A model generated the notes under the pieces. The model did no database searches. It saw only the letters and a list, made by a program, of their open reading frames with translations, and was not told the DNA's origin. A stretch of 5,210 bases of DNA. Origin: Rhodospirillum sp. UBA1311. Its GTDB lineage: Bacteria > Pseudomonadota > Alphaproteobacteria > Rhodospirillales > Rhodospirillaceae. Below are positions 1 through 5,210 of the stretch, one piece after another; position 1 is the first letter of the stretch; the number at the start of each line of letters is the position of its first letter. A program made the position numbers and the translations under genes. Location: the NCBI GenBank assembly GCA_002307145.1, contig DBTR01000063.1:37563-42772 (forward strand), in the 5' to 3' direction.

Positions 1-583
1 CGGCAAGACCTACCTCGCGGTGGCAATGGCGGTGACCAAGTACCTCAAGGGCGAAGTGGCGCGGATCATCCTCTCGCGCCCGGCGGTGGAGGCGGGCGAA
101 AACCTCGGCTTCCTCCCCGGCGACCTGCGCGACAAGGTCGACCCCTATCTCCGGCCGCTCTACGACGCCCTCAACGACATGATGCCCGCAGATCAGGTGC
201 AGAAGCGCATCGATTCCGGCGACATCGAGATCGCGCCGCTTGCGTTCATGCGCGGCCGCACCCTCTCCGACGCGTTCGTGATCGTCGACGAGGCGCAGAA
301 CACCACGGCGGTGCAGATGAAGATGCTGCTCACCCGCCTCGGCGAAGGCTCGGTGATGGTGGTCAACGGCGATCTCACCCAGGTCGACCTGCCGAAGGGG
401 GTGCGCTCCGGCCTGCGCGACGCGCTCGAAATCCTGGAAGGCGTCGAAGGCATCGGCGTGATCGAATTCGGCGAGGCGGACGTGGTGCGCCACGGGCTGG
501 TGGCGCGGATCGTCTCCGCCTACAACGCCCACGCCAAGGAAACCCCCTACGAAGCCCCCAAGGGACCGCATCATGGAAGCTGA
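1..583 (+). CDS. phoH: PhoH family P-loop ATPase, 5' end cut by the window
   Basis: This is the C-terminal 193 residues of a PhoH-like protein; the first complete codon is at position 2 and the start lies upstream. The window opens inside the Walker A loop (visible GKTYLAVAMA), so roughly 130-150 N-terminal residues are missing if the length is typical for the family (about 320-350). Walker B is VIVDEAQN at visible residues 93-100. It is followed by the family signatures VNGDLTQVDLP (121-131) and RHGLVARIVSAY (163-174), the latter probably carrying an arginine that acts in ATP hydrolysis. PhoH proteins are cytoplasmic NTPases linked to RNA and ribosome metabolism; the exact substrate is unsettled. 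The stop codon (581-583) lies inside the start of ybeY, an 11-base overlap, and phoH next to ybeY is a very common bacterial pairing. An internal GTG at 20 is not the true start because it would discard the Walker A lysine. Confidence 0.96.
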   Translation, partial: GKTYLAVAMAVTKYLKGEVARIILSRPAVEAGENLGFLPGDLRDKVDPYLRPLYDALNDMMPADQVQKRIDSGDIEIAPLAFMRGRTLSDAFVIVDEAQNTTAVQMKMLLTRLGEGSVMVVNGDLTQVDLPKGVRSGLRDALEILEGVEGIGVIEFGEADVVRHGLVARIVSAYNAHAKETPYEAPKGPHHGS

Positions 584-1151
584 CGGCGAAATCGCCGAAA
601 TCCTCGCCGCGCCCGACGGCGCCTGGACCGTCGACGTCGCCGCCGATCCGGCGTGGGAGGCCGCGCTGCCCGAATGGCGCGCGGTGGTGGCGAAGGTCGC
701 CGCCGCCGCCCAGCCCGCGATCGCCGAGGCGCTGGCCGAGGCCGGGTGCCTCGGCGCGTGCGAGATCGCGCTGCTGCTCGCCGACGACGCCACGATCCGC
801 GACCTCAACCGCGACTGGCGGGAGAAGGACAGCGCCACCAACGTGCTTTCCTTCGCCACCTGGTGGGACGACGACTGCCCCGCGCCGCCCGCCGGCGCGC
901 CGGTGCATCTCGGCGACATCGCGGTGGCGCGCGAGACGGTGTTCGCCGAAGCCGAACGCGACGGCACCCTGCCCGCCGATCACTTCGCCCATCTGGTGCT
1001 GCATGGCGTGCTGCACCTGCTCGGCTACGACCACATCGAAGACGACGAGGCCGCCGCGATGGAGCGCCTCGAAACCGACCTGCTGCGCGGCCTCGGCATC
1101 GCCGATCCTCATGCCGCCGACCTTGTCCACGGAGATCCCCGCGATGACTGA
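573..1151 (+). CDS. ybeY: Endoribonuclease YbeY (rRNA maturation factor)
   Basis: This 192-residue protein is a single-strand-specific metallo-endoribonuclease of the YbeY/UPF0054 family, which acts in the cytoplasm in 16S rRNA 3'-end maturation and ribosome quality control. The zinc site HX3HX5H is complete: H144, H148 and H154 within HGVLHLLGYDH. The upstream family block LNRDWREKDSATNVLSF (residues 78-94) is present, with TNVLSF where E. coli has TDVLSF, and HLGDIAVA (112-119) is also conserved. It is longer than E. coli YbeY (155 aa) because of an N-terminal extension of about 35 residues and a Pro/Ala-rich loop at about 99-111; both are seen in alphaproteobacterial versions. The ATG at 573 is supported by AAGGGA at 560-565, seven bases upstream. 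It overlaps phoH by 11 bases and the next gene by 8, consistent with one operon. Confidence 0.96.
   Translation: MEADGEIAEILAAPDGAWTVDVAADPAWEAALPEWRAVVAKVAAAAQPAIAEALAEAGCLGACEIALLLADDATIRDLNRDWREKDSATNVLSFATWWDDDCPAPPAGAPVHLGDIAVARETVFAEAERDGTLPADHFAHLVLHGVLHLLGYDHIEDDEAAAMERLETDLLRGLGIADPHAADLVHGDPRDD
1131..1134 (+). promoter_or_regulatory. Shine-Dalgarno that sets the start of the CBS protein gene
   Basis: GGAG lies nine bases before the ATG at 1144. The same reading frame stays open upstream into ybeY, with possible starts as early as 1003, so this site and the family's usual length decide for 1144. Confidence 0.7.
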
Positions 1152-2055
1152 ATCGACCCCCGAACCGGGGCCCGAAGAGCCCCAGCCTCGACACGAGCGC
1201 TCGTGGTGGCAAACCATCAAGGAGAGCCTGCCCTGGGCCTCCGGGGCGGAGCCGACGATGCGCGAGGCGATCGCGGAACTGATCGAGGAAAGCGGCGAAG
1301 CCGGCGCGCCGATGGACGCCCATGAGCGCCTGCTGCTCGGCAACATTCTCCACCTGCGCGACGTCACCGCCGCCGACGTGATGATGCCGCGCGCCGACAT
1401 CGTCGCGGTGCCGCTCGAAACCGCGCTGCCCGACCTCGTCCGCCAGATCGTCGCCGAAGGCGTGTCGCGGATGCCGGTCTACCGCGAGACCCTCGACGAC
1501 GCGGTGGGCCTGGTCCACATCAAGGACGCGGTGCAGCACCTGGTCAGCGACAAGGATTGCAGCTTGAGCGAGATGCTTCGGCCGATCCTATTCGTCGCGC
1601 CGTCGATGCGGGTGATGGACCTGCTGCTGGAGATGCGGGTCAAGCGCACCCACATGGCGCTGGTGATCGACGAATACGGCGGCGTCGACGGACTGGTGAC
1701 GATCGAGGACCTGGTCGAGCAGATCGTCGGCGAGATCGACGACGAGCACGACATCGAGGCCGATCCCGAACTGGTCTGGCGCTCCGATACCGTGATCGAG
1801 GCCGACGCGCGGGTCTCGATCGAGGACTTCGAGCACGCGGTCGGACCGATCCTCACCGCCGCCGAGCGCGACGACGCCGACACCCTCGGCGGACTGGTGT
1901 TCGCGCTCGCCGGGCACATCCCGGCGCGCGGCGAAATCGTTCCCCACGAATCCGGCATCGAGTTCCAGATCGTCGACGCCGATCCTCGCCGGATCAAGCG
2001 CCTGCGGGTCCGCAACCTGCCGCCCGGAAGCGCCCCCGGCGACGCGGCATCATGA
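1144..2055 (+). CDS. CorC/HlyC-type CBS-domain protein (hemolysin family)
   Basis: This 303-residue soluble protein has two tandem CBS domains (about residues 75-133 and 140-197) followed by a C-terminal transporter-associated CorC_HlyC domain (about 212-293). Family motifs visible are VMMPRADIVAV (79-89), SRMPVY (108-113), HMALVIDEYGGVDGLVTIEDL (170-190) and GEIDDEHD (196-203). There is no N-terminal membrane DUF21 domain, so it is the short cytoplasmic form, like E. coli CorC/YbeX (292 aa), rather than a membrane CNNM-like protein. CBS domains bind adenine nucleotides; CorC has been linked to Mg/Co efflux, and YbeX to ribosome-related phenotypes, but the biochemical role is unsettled. 'Hemolysin' is a historical label. 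The acidic, proline-rich N-terminus (1-20) is probably disordered. It overlaps ybeY by 8 bases and lnt by 4 (ATGA), so it is very likely co-translated with both. Confidence 0.92.
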   Translation: MTESTPEPGPEEPQPRHERSWWQTIKESLPWASGAEPTMREAIAELIEESGEAGAPMDAHERLLLGNILHLRDVTAADVMMPRADIVAVPLETALPDLVRQIVAEGVSRMPVYRETLDDAVGLVHIKDAVQHLVSDKDCSLSEMLRPILFVAPSMRVMDLLLEMRVKRTHMALVIDEYGGVDGLVTIEDLVEQIVGEIDDEHDIEADPELVWRSDTVIEADARVSIEDFEHAVGPILTAAERDDADTLGGLVFALAGHIPARGEIVPHESGIEFQIVDADPRRIKRLRVRNLPPGSAPGDAAS

Positions 2056-3608
2056 CCCTGCCGAAGCTCTCCGCCGGCTGGCTCGCCCTGGTCGCGGGCG
2101 CGGCCACCGTGCTCGCGCTGCCGCCGTTTTCCTGGTTGCCGGTGCTGCCGTTCAGCCTGTGCGCCGCCTACTTCGCCTGGAATTCCGTCGCTGTGTGGCC
2201 CCGCCCGGGTCGCGCCAGGGCCTTCGTCGGCTGGATGTTCGGCGTCGGCTACTTCGCCGCCGGACTCTACTGGGTCTCCTACGCCTTCCTCGTCGACGCC
2301 GAAACCTACGGCTGGATGATTCCCTTCGCCCTCGTCGGCCTCGGCGCGGGTCTCGGGCTGTTCACCGCCCTGGCCTTCTGGCTCGCCGGGTTTGCGAAGG
2401 GCGGCGGGTTCGCGCGTTGGGCGGGATTCGCCGCCGCCTGGATGGCGGTGGAATGGGTGCGGAGCTGGGCGCTCACCGGCTTTCCCTGGAATCCGCTCGG
2501 TGTCGTCTGGGCGTTCCATCCGGCGATGATCCAGGGCGCGGCGGTGGTCGGGGTGTTCGGCCTTTCCTGGTATACCCTGCTCGCGATGACCGCGCCGATG
2601 GCCGGGCATCTCGGCGCGTTCGGCGCGCGCAAAGGAGCCTGGAAAGGCGTCGGCGTCGCCGTGGCGATGGTCGCGGTTCAGGGCCTCGGCGGGTTGGCCC
2701 GCGTACCCGATGCGCCGCAGCCGGTGCAGGACGGCGTGTTGCTGCGGCTGGTCCAACCCGACATTCCCCAGACCCTGAAATGGGACCCGGTGCTGCGCCG
2801 CGACCATCTCGTCGACCAGGTGATCCTCAGCCGTGCGGCGGGGTGGGAGAAGGTCACCCACGTGATCTGGTCCGAAACCGCCGCTACCTTCCCAATCGAC
2901 GGCGCGGAAAACACCTTCGCCCGCAACATCGTCGCCCAGGCCGCGCCGCCCGGCGGCTGGCTGATCACCGGCGCGCCCCGGGTCTCCCCGCAGGGCGAGC
3001 CGCGCCGCCTCTGGAACTCGGTGATCGCGGTCGACCGCGACGGCGAAACCGGCGCGATCTTCGACAAGGCCCACCTCGTGCCGTTCGGCGAGTACGTGCC
3101 GCTCGGCGGCATCCTGCCGGTGACCAAGATCACCGCCGGACGCACCGACTTCTCGCCCGGGCCGGGGGTGCGCACCGTGCATCTGCCCGGCACGCCGGCC
3201 TACAGCCCGCTGGTGTGCTACGAGGTGATCTTCCCCGGCGCGGTGGTCGACGCCGCCGACCGTCCCGAATGGCTGCTCAACCTCACCAACGATGCGTGGT
3301 TCGGTCTCTCCGCCGGGCCGCACCAGCACTTCGCCGCCGCGATCTTCCGGGCGGTCGAGGAAGGGCTGCCCCTGGTGCGAGACGCCAACACCGGGATCAG
3401 CGCGGTGGTCGACCCCTACGGCCGGGTGGTTGCCAGCCTCGACCTCGGGCAGCGCGGCGTCCTCGATTCCCCCTTGCCGCGCCCCCTCTCCGCAACGATC
3501 TATGCGTGGACGGGGAACTGGTCGGGATTTCTTCTCGCAATGGTTTTCATCCTCGCCCCGTATTTTATTCCGAGCCGTTTGCGCCTGCGCCTTCCCACCA
3601 CCACATAA
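2052..3608 (+). CDS. lnt: Apolipoprotein N-acyltransferase
   Basis: This 518-residue inner-membrane enzyme transfers a fatty acid from phospholipid to the N-terminal cysteine of apolipoproteins, the last step of lipoprotein maturation. Hydrophobic segments at roughly 9-48, 57-80, 88-115, 122-141, 157-185 and 198-215 form the N-terminal membrane part. The periplasmic nitrilase-like domain spans about 228-475, and a last transmembrane helix (about 488-507) ends in a basic tail. The catalytic triad is intact: E275 in WSETAATFP, K339 in FDKAHLVPFGEYVP and C389 in LVCYEVIFP; E347 matches the additional essential glutamate of E. coli Lnt. NLTNDAWFG (410-418) is also conserved. D444 in VRDANTGIS sits where an alanine or serine is usual, a minor oddity. 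The start overlaps the previous stop as ATGA, and no good Shine-Dalgarno is close, so initiation probably depends on translational coupling. Its length is normal for the family. Confidence 0.97.
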   Translation: MTLPKLSAGWLALVAGAATVLALPPFSWLPVLPFSLCAAYFAWNSVAVWPRPGRARAFVGWMFGVGYFAAGLYWVSYAFLVDAETYGWMIPFALVGLGAGLGLFTALAFWLAGFAKGGGFARWAGFAAAWMAVEWVRSWALTGFPWNPLGVVWAFHPAMIQGAAVVGVFGLSWYTLLAMTAPMAGHLGAFGARKGAWKGVGVAVAMVAVQGLGGLARVPDAPQPVQDGVLLRLVQPDIPQTLKWDPVLRRDHLVDQVILSRAAGWEKVTHVIWSETAATFPIDGAENTFARNIVAQAAPPGGWLITGAPRVSPQGEPRRLWNSVIAVDRDGETGAIFDKAHLVPFGEYVPLGGILPVTKITAGRTDFSPGPGVRTVHLPGTPAYSPLVCYEVIFPGAVVDAADRPEWLLNLTNDAWFGLSAGPHQHFAAAIFRAVEEGLPLVRDANTGISAVVDPYGRVVASLDLGQRGVLDSPLPRPLSATIYAWTGNWSGFLLAMVFILAPYFIPSRLRLRLPTTT

Positions 3609-3626
3609 ACGAGGTACGTTCGTTTA
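3606..3626. repeat. Perfect inverted repeat TAAACGA-N7-TCGTTTA, candidate operator
   Basis: The 7-bp arms are perfect (3606-3612 and 3620-3626) around a 7-base spacer; the left arm begins with the lnt stop codon. The arms are AT-rich in a GC-rich region. No T-tract follows, so it does not look like an intrinsic terminator. It sits just upstream of the -10-like GATAAT at 3632, where a -35 box would be, which suits a repressor operator. The binding protein is unknown; the downstream XRE regulator is the obvious guess. Confidence 0.5.
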
Positions 3627-3628
3627 GG

Positions 3629-3637
3629 TGAGATAAT
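3629..3637 (+). promoter_or_regulatory. Candidate extended -10 promoter element upstream of the XRE gene
   Basis: TGA followed by GATAAT matches the extended -10 pattern TGN plus five of six consensus bases. There is no convincing -35 hexamer 16-18 bases upstream; that stretch is occupied by the inverted repeat at 3606-3626. Transcription would begin near 3644, giving a leader of about 90 bases. Inferred from sequence only. Confidence 0.35.
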
Positions 3638-3647
3638 TTGGTTTACC

Positions 3648-3668
3648 CGGTTGACGCTCATACAACCG
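3648..3668. repeat. Perfect inverted repeat CGGTTG-N9-CAACCG, candidate operator
   Basis: The 6-bp arms at 3648-3653 and 3663-3668 are perfect around a 9-base spacer. The repeat covers the TTGACG box at 3651-3656. Its total length (21 bp) equals that of the repeat at 3606-3626, and the two centres (3616 and 3658) are 42 bp apart, about four helical turns. The arm sequences differ between the two repeats, so they need not bind the same protein. Confidence 0.4.
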
Positions 3669-3680
3669 CATGTTTAGAGT
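3651..3680 (+). promoter_or_regulatory. Candidate sigma-70-type promoter for the XRE gene
   Basis: TTGACG (3651-3656) matches five of six bases of the -35 consensus. TAGAGT (3675-3680), 18 bases downstream, matches four of six of the -10 consensus. Transcription would start near 3687, leaving a leader of about 50 bases. The -35 box lies within the inverted repeat at 3648-3668. It competes with the extended -10 candidate at 3629-3637; either or both could be used. Confidence 0.4.
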
Positions 3681-3725
3681 GACGGCGCGGAATCGCACCG
3701 TGAACAGGGAGCGGGGGCAGGTTCC

Positions 3726-3730
3726 AGGAG
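3726..3730 (+). promoter_or_regulatory. Strong Shine-Dalgarno of the XRE regulator
   Basis: AGGAG lies six bases before the ATG at 3737 and fixes the start of the regulator gene; a second purine run (AGGGAA) follows directly. Confidence 0.75.
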
Positions 3731-3736
3731 AGGGAA

Positions 3737-4237
3737 ATGCCAGATATTCACGATGATCTCGAAGAACTTGGCCGTACGCGGGGGTCTTCCCGGGGACGCA
3801 CCCCGCAGGGCAATCCCAATCCGGTCGACGTTCACGTGGGGGCGCGCATCCGTTTGCGCCGTACGCTCCTCGGTATGAGCCAGGAACGGTTGGGCGATGC
3901 CCTGGGCCTCACCTTCCAACAGGTTCAAAAGTATGAGAGAGGCACAAACCGGGTGGGTGCGAGCCGCCTCTGGGACCTGAGCCGGGTTCTCGACGTGCCG
4001 GTGAGCTTTTTCTACGAGGACATGACCGAGGATGTGGCGGGCAACAGTCCGCGACTGATCTCGGGGCTCGCCGAGGAGCCCGAGGCCGTCGAGGCCGATC
4101 CGTTGACCAAGCGGGAAACTCTCGAACTCGTCCGCGCCTATTACCGCATCCAGGATCCGACCGTGCGCAAGCGCGTCTTCGATCTTGCCAAGGCGCTCGC
4201 CGCCGCGGCCGAAGGGTTGTCGCACGCCGACGGTTGA
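3737..4237 (+). CDS. XRE/Cro-CI family helix-turn-helix transcriptional regulator
   Basis: This 166-residue protein has a disordered N-terminus (about 1-33, rich in Gly, Arg and Pro) and one HTH_3 domain at about 34-91, beginning VGARIRLRRTLLGMSQERLG. The predicted second helix is SQERLGDALG (48-57) and the recognition helix TFQQVQKYERG (59-69). An acidic linker (about 95-123) leads to a C-terminal helical block, ETLELVRAYYRIQDPTVRKR (127-146), typical of a widespread alphaproteobacterial subfamily that includes PhrR-like proteins. No ligand-binding domain is seen. It has its own promoter-like region with two inverted repeats upstream, which suggests autoregulation. Its place directly before metK is common in alphaproteobacteria and makes metK a possible target, but nothing in the sequence proves that. 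Family assignment is firm; target and signal are unknown. Confidence 0.93.
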   Translation: MPDIHDDLEELGRTRGSSRGRTPQGNPNPVDVHVGARIRLRRTLLGMSQERLGDALGLTFQQVQKYERGTNRVGASRLWDLSRVLDVPVSFFYEDMTEDVAGNSPRLISGLAEEPEAVEADPLTKRETLELVRAYYRIQDPTVRKRVFDLAKALAAAAEGLSHADG

Positions 4238-4305
4238 GGGAATTTCCCGCGCGCCGTTGCCGCGTCGCGCCGCCGCGCCCAGAGTCTTGGGTCCTGCCCC
4301 TTGCT

Positions 4306-4334
4306 TTGACGGTTCACTTCGGCTACCAGAAGAT
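4306..4334 (+). promoter_or_regulatory. Weak candidate promoter for metK
   Basis: TTGACG at 4306-4311 is a good -35-like box, but 17 bases downstream the -10 position reads only GAAGAT (4329-4334), three of six consensus bases. If used, transcription would begin in or near the dyad at 4332-4345 and run through the terminator-like hairpin. No better promoter is visible between that hairpin and metK. Confidence 0.25.
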
Positions 4335-4345
4335 GCACATGCATC
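4332..4345. repeat. Perfect inverted repeat GATGCA-CA-TGCATC
   Basis: This is a 14-bp dyad with 6-bp arms around two bases. As DNA it is a compact operator candidate; as RNA it can form a 5-bp stem with an ACAU loop. Its right arm overlaps the left arm of the hairpin at 4341-4359, so the two RNA structures exclude each other. Confidence 0.45.
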
Positions 4346-4367
4346 GCCTCCGGCGGTGCCGGTTTTT
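4341..4367 (+). terminator. Terminator-like hairpin, possible attenuator, upstream of metK
   Basis: GCATCGCC (4341-4348) pairs with GGCGGTGC (4352-4359), one G-U pair included, around a three-base loop. An alternative perfect stem CCGGC-GGT-GCCGG (4350-4362) lies immediately before five T residues (4363-4367). The two stems share bases and cannot coexist. The simplest reading is an intrinsic terminator for the XRE gene 104 bases after its stop; the overlapping alternatives also permit attenuation of a transcript that continues into metK. The T-tract is short and the perfect stem only 5 bp, so strength is uncertain. Confidence 0.5.
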
Positions 4368-4377
4368 CCTTGAGGTT

Positions 4378-4412
4378 CGGCCGCAGCGCCATTTCGCTCT
4401 CGGGCGCGGCCG
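4378..4412 (+). repeat. GC-rich hairpin upstream of the metK ribosome binding site
   Basis: CGGCCGC (4378-4384) pairs perfectly with GCGGCCG (4406-4412); a few interrupted pairs may extend it inward. No T-run follows, so it is not a terminator. It ends 25 bases before the Shine-Dalgarno and could be a 5'-UTR structure, or chance in GC-rich DNA. Confidence 0.4.
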
Positions 4413-4437
4413 GTCTTCGGTTGTCGCGCGTCGCCCT

Positions 4438-4445
4438 AGGAAGGG
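4438..4445 (+). promoter_or_regulatory. Shine-Dalgarno of metK
   Basis: AGGAAGGG ends eight bases before the ATG at 4454 and supports that start, which also places the N-terminal SAM synthetase signature at the usual distance. Confidence 0.75.
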
Positions 4446-4453
4446 ATTCCAAG

Positions 4454-5210
4454 ATGTTTCAATCCGACTATCTGTTCACCAGCGAGTCCGTCGCCGAAGG
4501 CCATCCCGACAAGGTCTGCGACCGGATCTCCGACGCGATCGTCGACACCTTCCTCGCTGCCGATCCCCAGGCGCGGGTCGCCTGCGAAACCCTCGCGACC
4601 ACCAACCGCATTGTGCTCGCGGGCGAGGTGCGCGGCCCGGCGTCGATCACTCCTGAGATTCTCGAACAGGTGGCGCGCGATGCGGTGAAGGCGATCGGTT
4701 ACGAACAGGAAGGTTTCCACCACAAGGATTGCCGGGTCGACGTGCTGCTGCACGCCCAGTCGAGCGACATCGCCATGGGCGTGGATGCCGCGGGCAACAA
4801 GGACGAGGGCGCCGGCGACCAGGGGATCATGTTCGGCTATGCGGTCAACGAGACCCCCGAGATGATGCCCGCCCCGATCGTCTACGCCCACGGCATCCTC
4901 AAGAACATGGCGCAGGCGCGCCACTCGGGCGAACGTCCGGAGTTCGGTCCCGACGCGAAGAGCCAGGTGACGCTGCGCTACGAGAACGGCCGCCCGGTGG
5001 GCGCGACCTCGGTGGTGGTTTCGACCCAGCACGCCGAAGCCGTCTCCCAGGCCGACATCCGCCGCCTCGTCCGTCCGTTCGTCGAGAAGGTCCTGCCGGA
5101 AGGTTGGATGCCGCCGGAAGACGAGTTCTACGTCAATCCGACCGGCCGCTTCGTCATTGGCGGTCCCGACGGCGACTGCGGCCTCACCGGTCGCAAGATC
5201 ATCGTCGACA
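4454..5210 (+). CDS. metK: S-adenosylmethionine synthetase, 3' end cut by the window
   Basis: These are the first 252 residues of methionine adenosyltransferase, which makes SAM, phosphate and pyrophosphate from methionine and ATP in the cytoplasm. The N-terminal motif is FTSESVAEGHPDK (8-20), with H17 and D19 matching the E. coli ATP/Mg-binding residues. E45 corresponds to the K+-site glutamate. The first family signature GAGDQGIMFGYA is at 119-130, and the glycine-rich second signature GGPDGDCGLTGRK at 236-248, just before the cut. The family is usually about 385-395 residues, so about a third is missing beyond the window. No frameshift or missing key residue is seen. It follows a 216-base structured leader, so regulation at the RNA level or by the upstream XRE protein is possible but unproven. 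In related genomes trmB and rimP-nusA often follow. Confidence 0.97.
   Translation, partial: MFQSDYLFTSESVAEGHPDKVCDRISDAIVDTFLAADPQARVACETLATTNRIVLAGEVRGPASITPEILEQVARDAVKAIGYEQEGFHHKDCRVDVLLHAQSSDIAMGVDAAGNKDEGAGDQGIMFGYAVNETPEMMPAPIVYAHGILKNMAQARHSGERPEFGPDAKSQVTLRYENGRPVGATSVVVSTQHAEAVSQADIRRLVRPFVEKVLPEGWMPPEDEFYVNPTGRFVIGGPDGDCGLTGRKIIVD

Larger units (their letters stand above)
4238..4453 (+). other. Gene-free metK leader/intergenic region with several hairpins
   Basis: These 216 bases contain no credible gene. In order they hold: a small palindrome GGGAATTTCCC (4238-4248) directly after the regulator's stop; a very GC-rich stretch to about 4280; a TTGACG box (4306-4311); a small hairpin CTTCGG-CTA-CC-A-GAAG (4317-4332); the dyad at 4332-4345; the terminator-like hairpin at 4341-4367; a GC-rich hairpin at 4378-4412; and the metK Shine-Dalgarno. 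The conserved cores of SAM-II and SAM/SAH riboswitches are not recognisable. Confidence 0.6.

Noticed and set aside
1003..1143. Upstream start for the CBS protein within ybeY
   Set aside because: The frame is open, but the extra residues are Cys/Thr/Ser-rich shadow sequence of ybeY. The ATG at 1144 has a Shine-Dalgarno and gives the normal CorC length.
1479..3329. 616-codon open frame on the minus strand
   Set aside because: It runs antisense to corC and lnt, both of which have intact family motifs. Long antisense frames are expected in GC-rich DNA, and the translation (Gly/Arg/His/Glu-rich) has no recognisable domain.
2159..3631. 490-codon alternative + frame inside lnt
   Set aside because: It is an arginine-rich out-of-frame translation of lnt with no domain and no ribosome binding site.
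4238..4248. Palindrome GGGAATTTCCC after the regulator stop as a terminator
   Set aside because: The stem is only 4-5 bp with a tiny loop, and GC-rich sequence rather than a T-tract follows.
4300..4453. SAM/SAH or SAM-II riboswitch before metK
   Set aside because: A short TCAC...CGGCT-like stretch (4314-4325) faintly recalls the SAM/SAH consensus, but the GGAGC-type pseudoknot partner at the Shine-Dalgarno and the closing GTGA arm are absent. The SAM-II core (GCTAAA-like 3' segment) is also not found.
4333..4656. Leader peptide starting MHMH in the metK leader
   Set aside because: The methionine codons before metK are tempting, but the frame runs far into metK, there is no good ribosome binding site before 4333, and the peptide is an arginine-rich shadow of metK.
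4436..5032. 198-codon minus-strand frame opposite metK
   Set aside because: It is a shadow of metK, whose signatures are all in the + frame from 4454; the His/Val/Arg-rich product shows no family motif.

Overview
This is a GC-rich stretch that looks like a chromosomal core region of an alphaproteobacterium. The gene order phoH-ybeY-corC-lnt-XRE regulator-metK is a familiar alphaproteobacterial arrangement, and the protein variants fit (TNVLSF in YbeY; a small XRE regulator ending in an ELVRAYYRIQDP-type tail). Rhodospirillales-like is my best guess from GC content and synteny, but I cannot name a genus. All genes are on the + strand. I see no mobile element, CRISPR array, tRNA or rRNA.

Positions 1-3608 hold a tightly packed operon segment: the 3' part of phoH (ATPase of RNA/ribosome metabolism), ybeY (rRNA endonuclease), a corC/tlyC-type CBS protein and lnt (apolipoprotein N-acyltransferase). 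Consecutive genes overlap by 11, 8 and 4 bases, so translational coupling is likely. The operon's promoter lies upstream of the window.

Positions 3609-3736 form a noticeably AT-richer gap before a small XRE/Cro-CI-type regulator (3737-4237). It contains two 21-bp inverted repeats whose centres are 42 bp apart, an extended -10-like motif (TGA-GATAAT) and a TTGACG -35-like box. This is the best candidate control region in the window, probably for autoregulation of the XRE gene.

Positions 4238-4453 are a 216-base gene-free leader before metK (SAM synthetase, cut by the window end). It holds overlapping, mutually exclusive inverted repeats ending in a terminator-like hairpin with five T residues (4341-4367), then a GC-rich hairpin (4378-4412) and a good Shine-Dalgarno. 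It does not match the SAM-II or SAM/SAH riboswitch features I know. It may be only an intrinsic terminator for the regulator gene, or an attenuator for metK.

The genes are ordinary housekeeping genes with intact catalytic motifs. The only candidates for something undescribed are the two non-coding intervals flanking the XRE gene. No new system is evident from the coding content.
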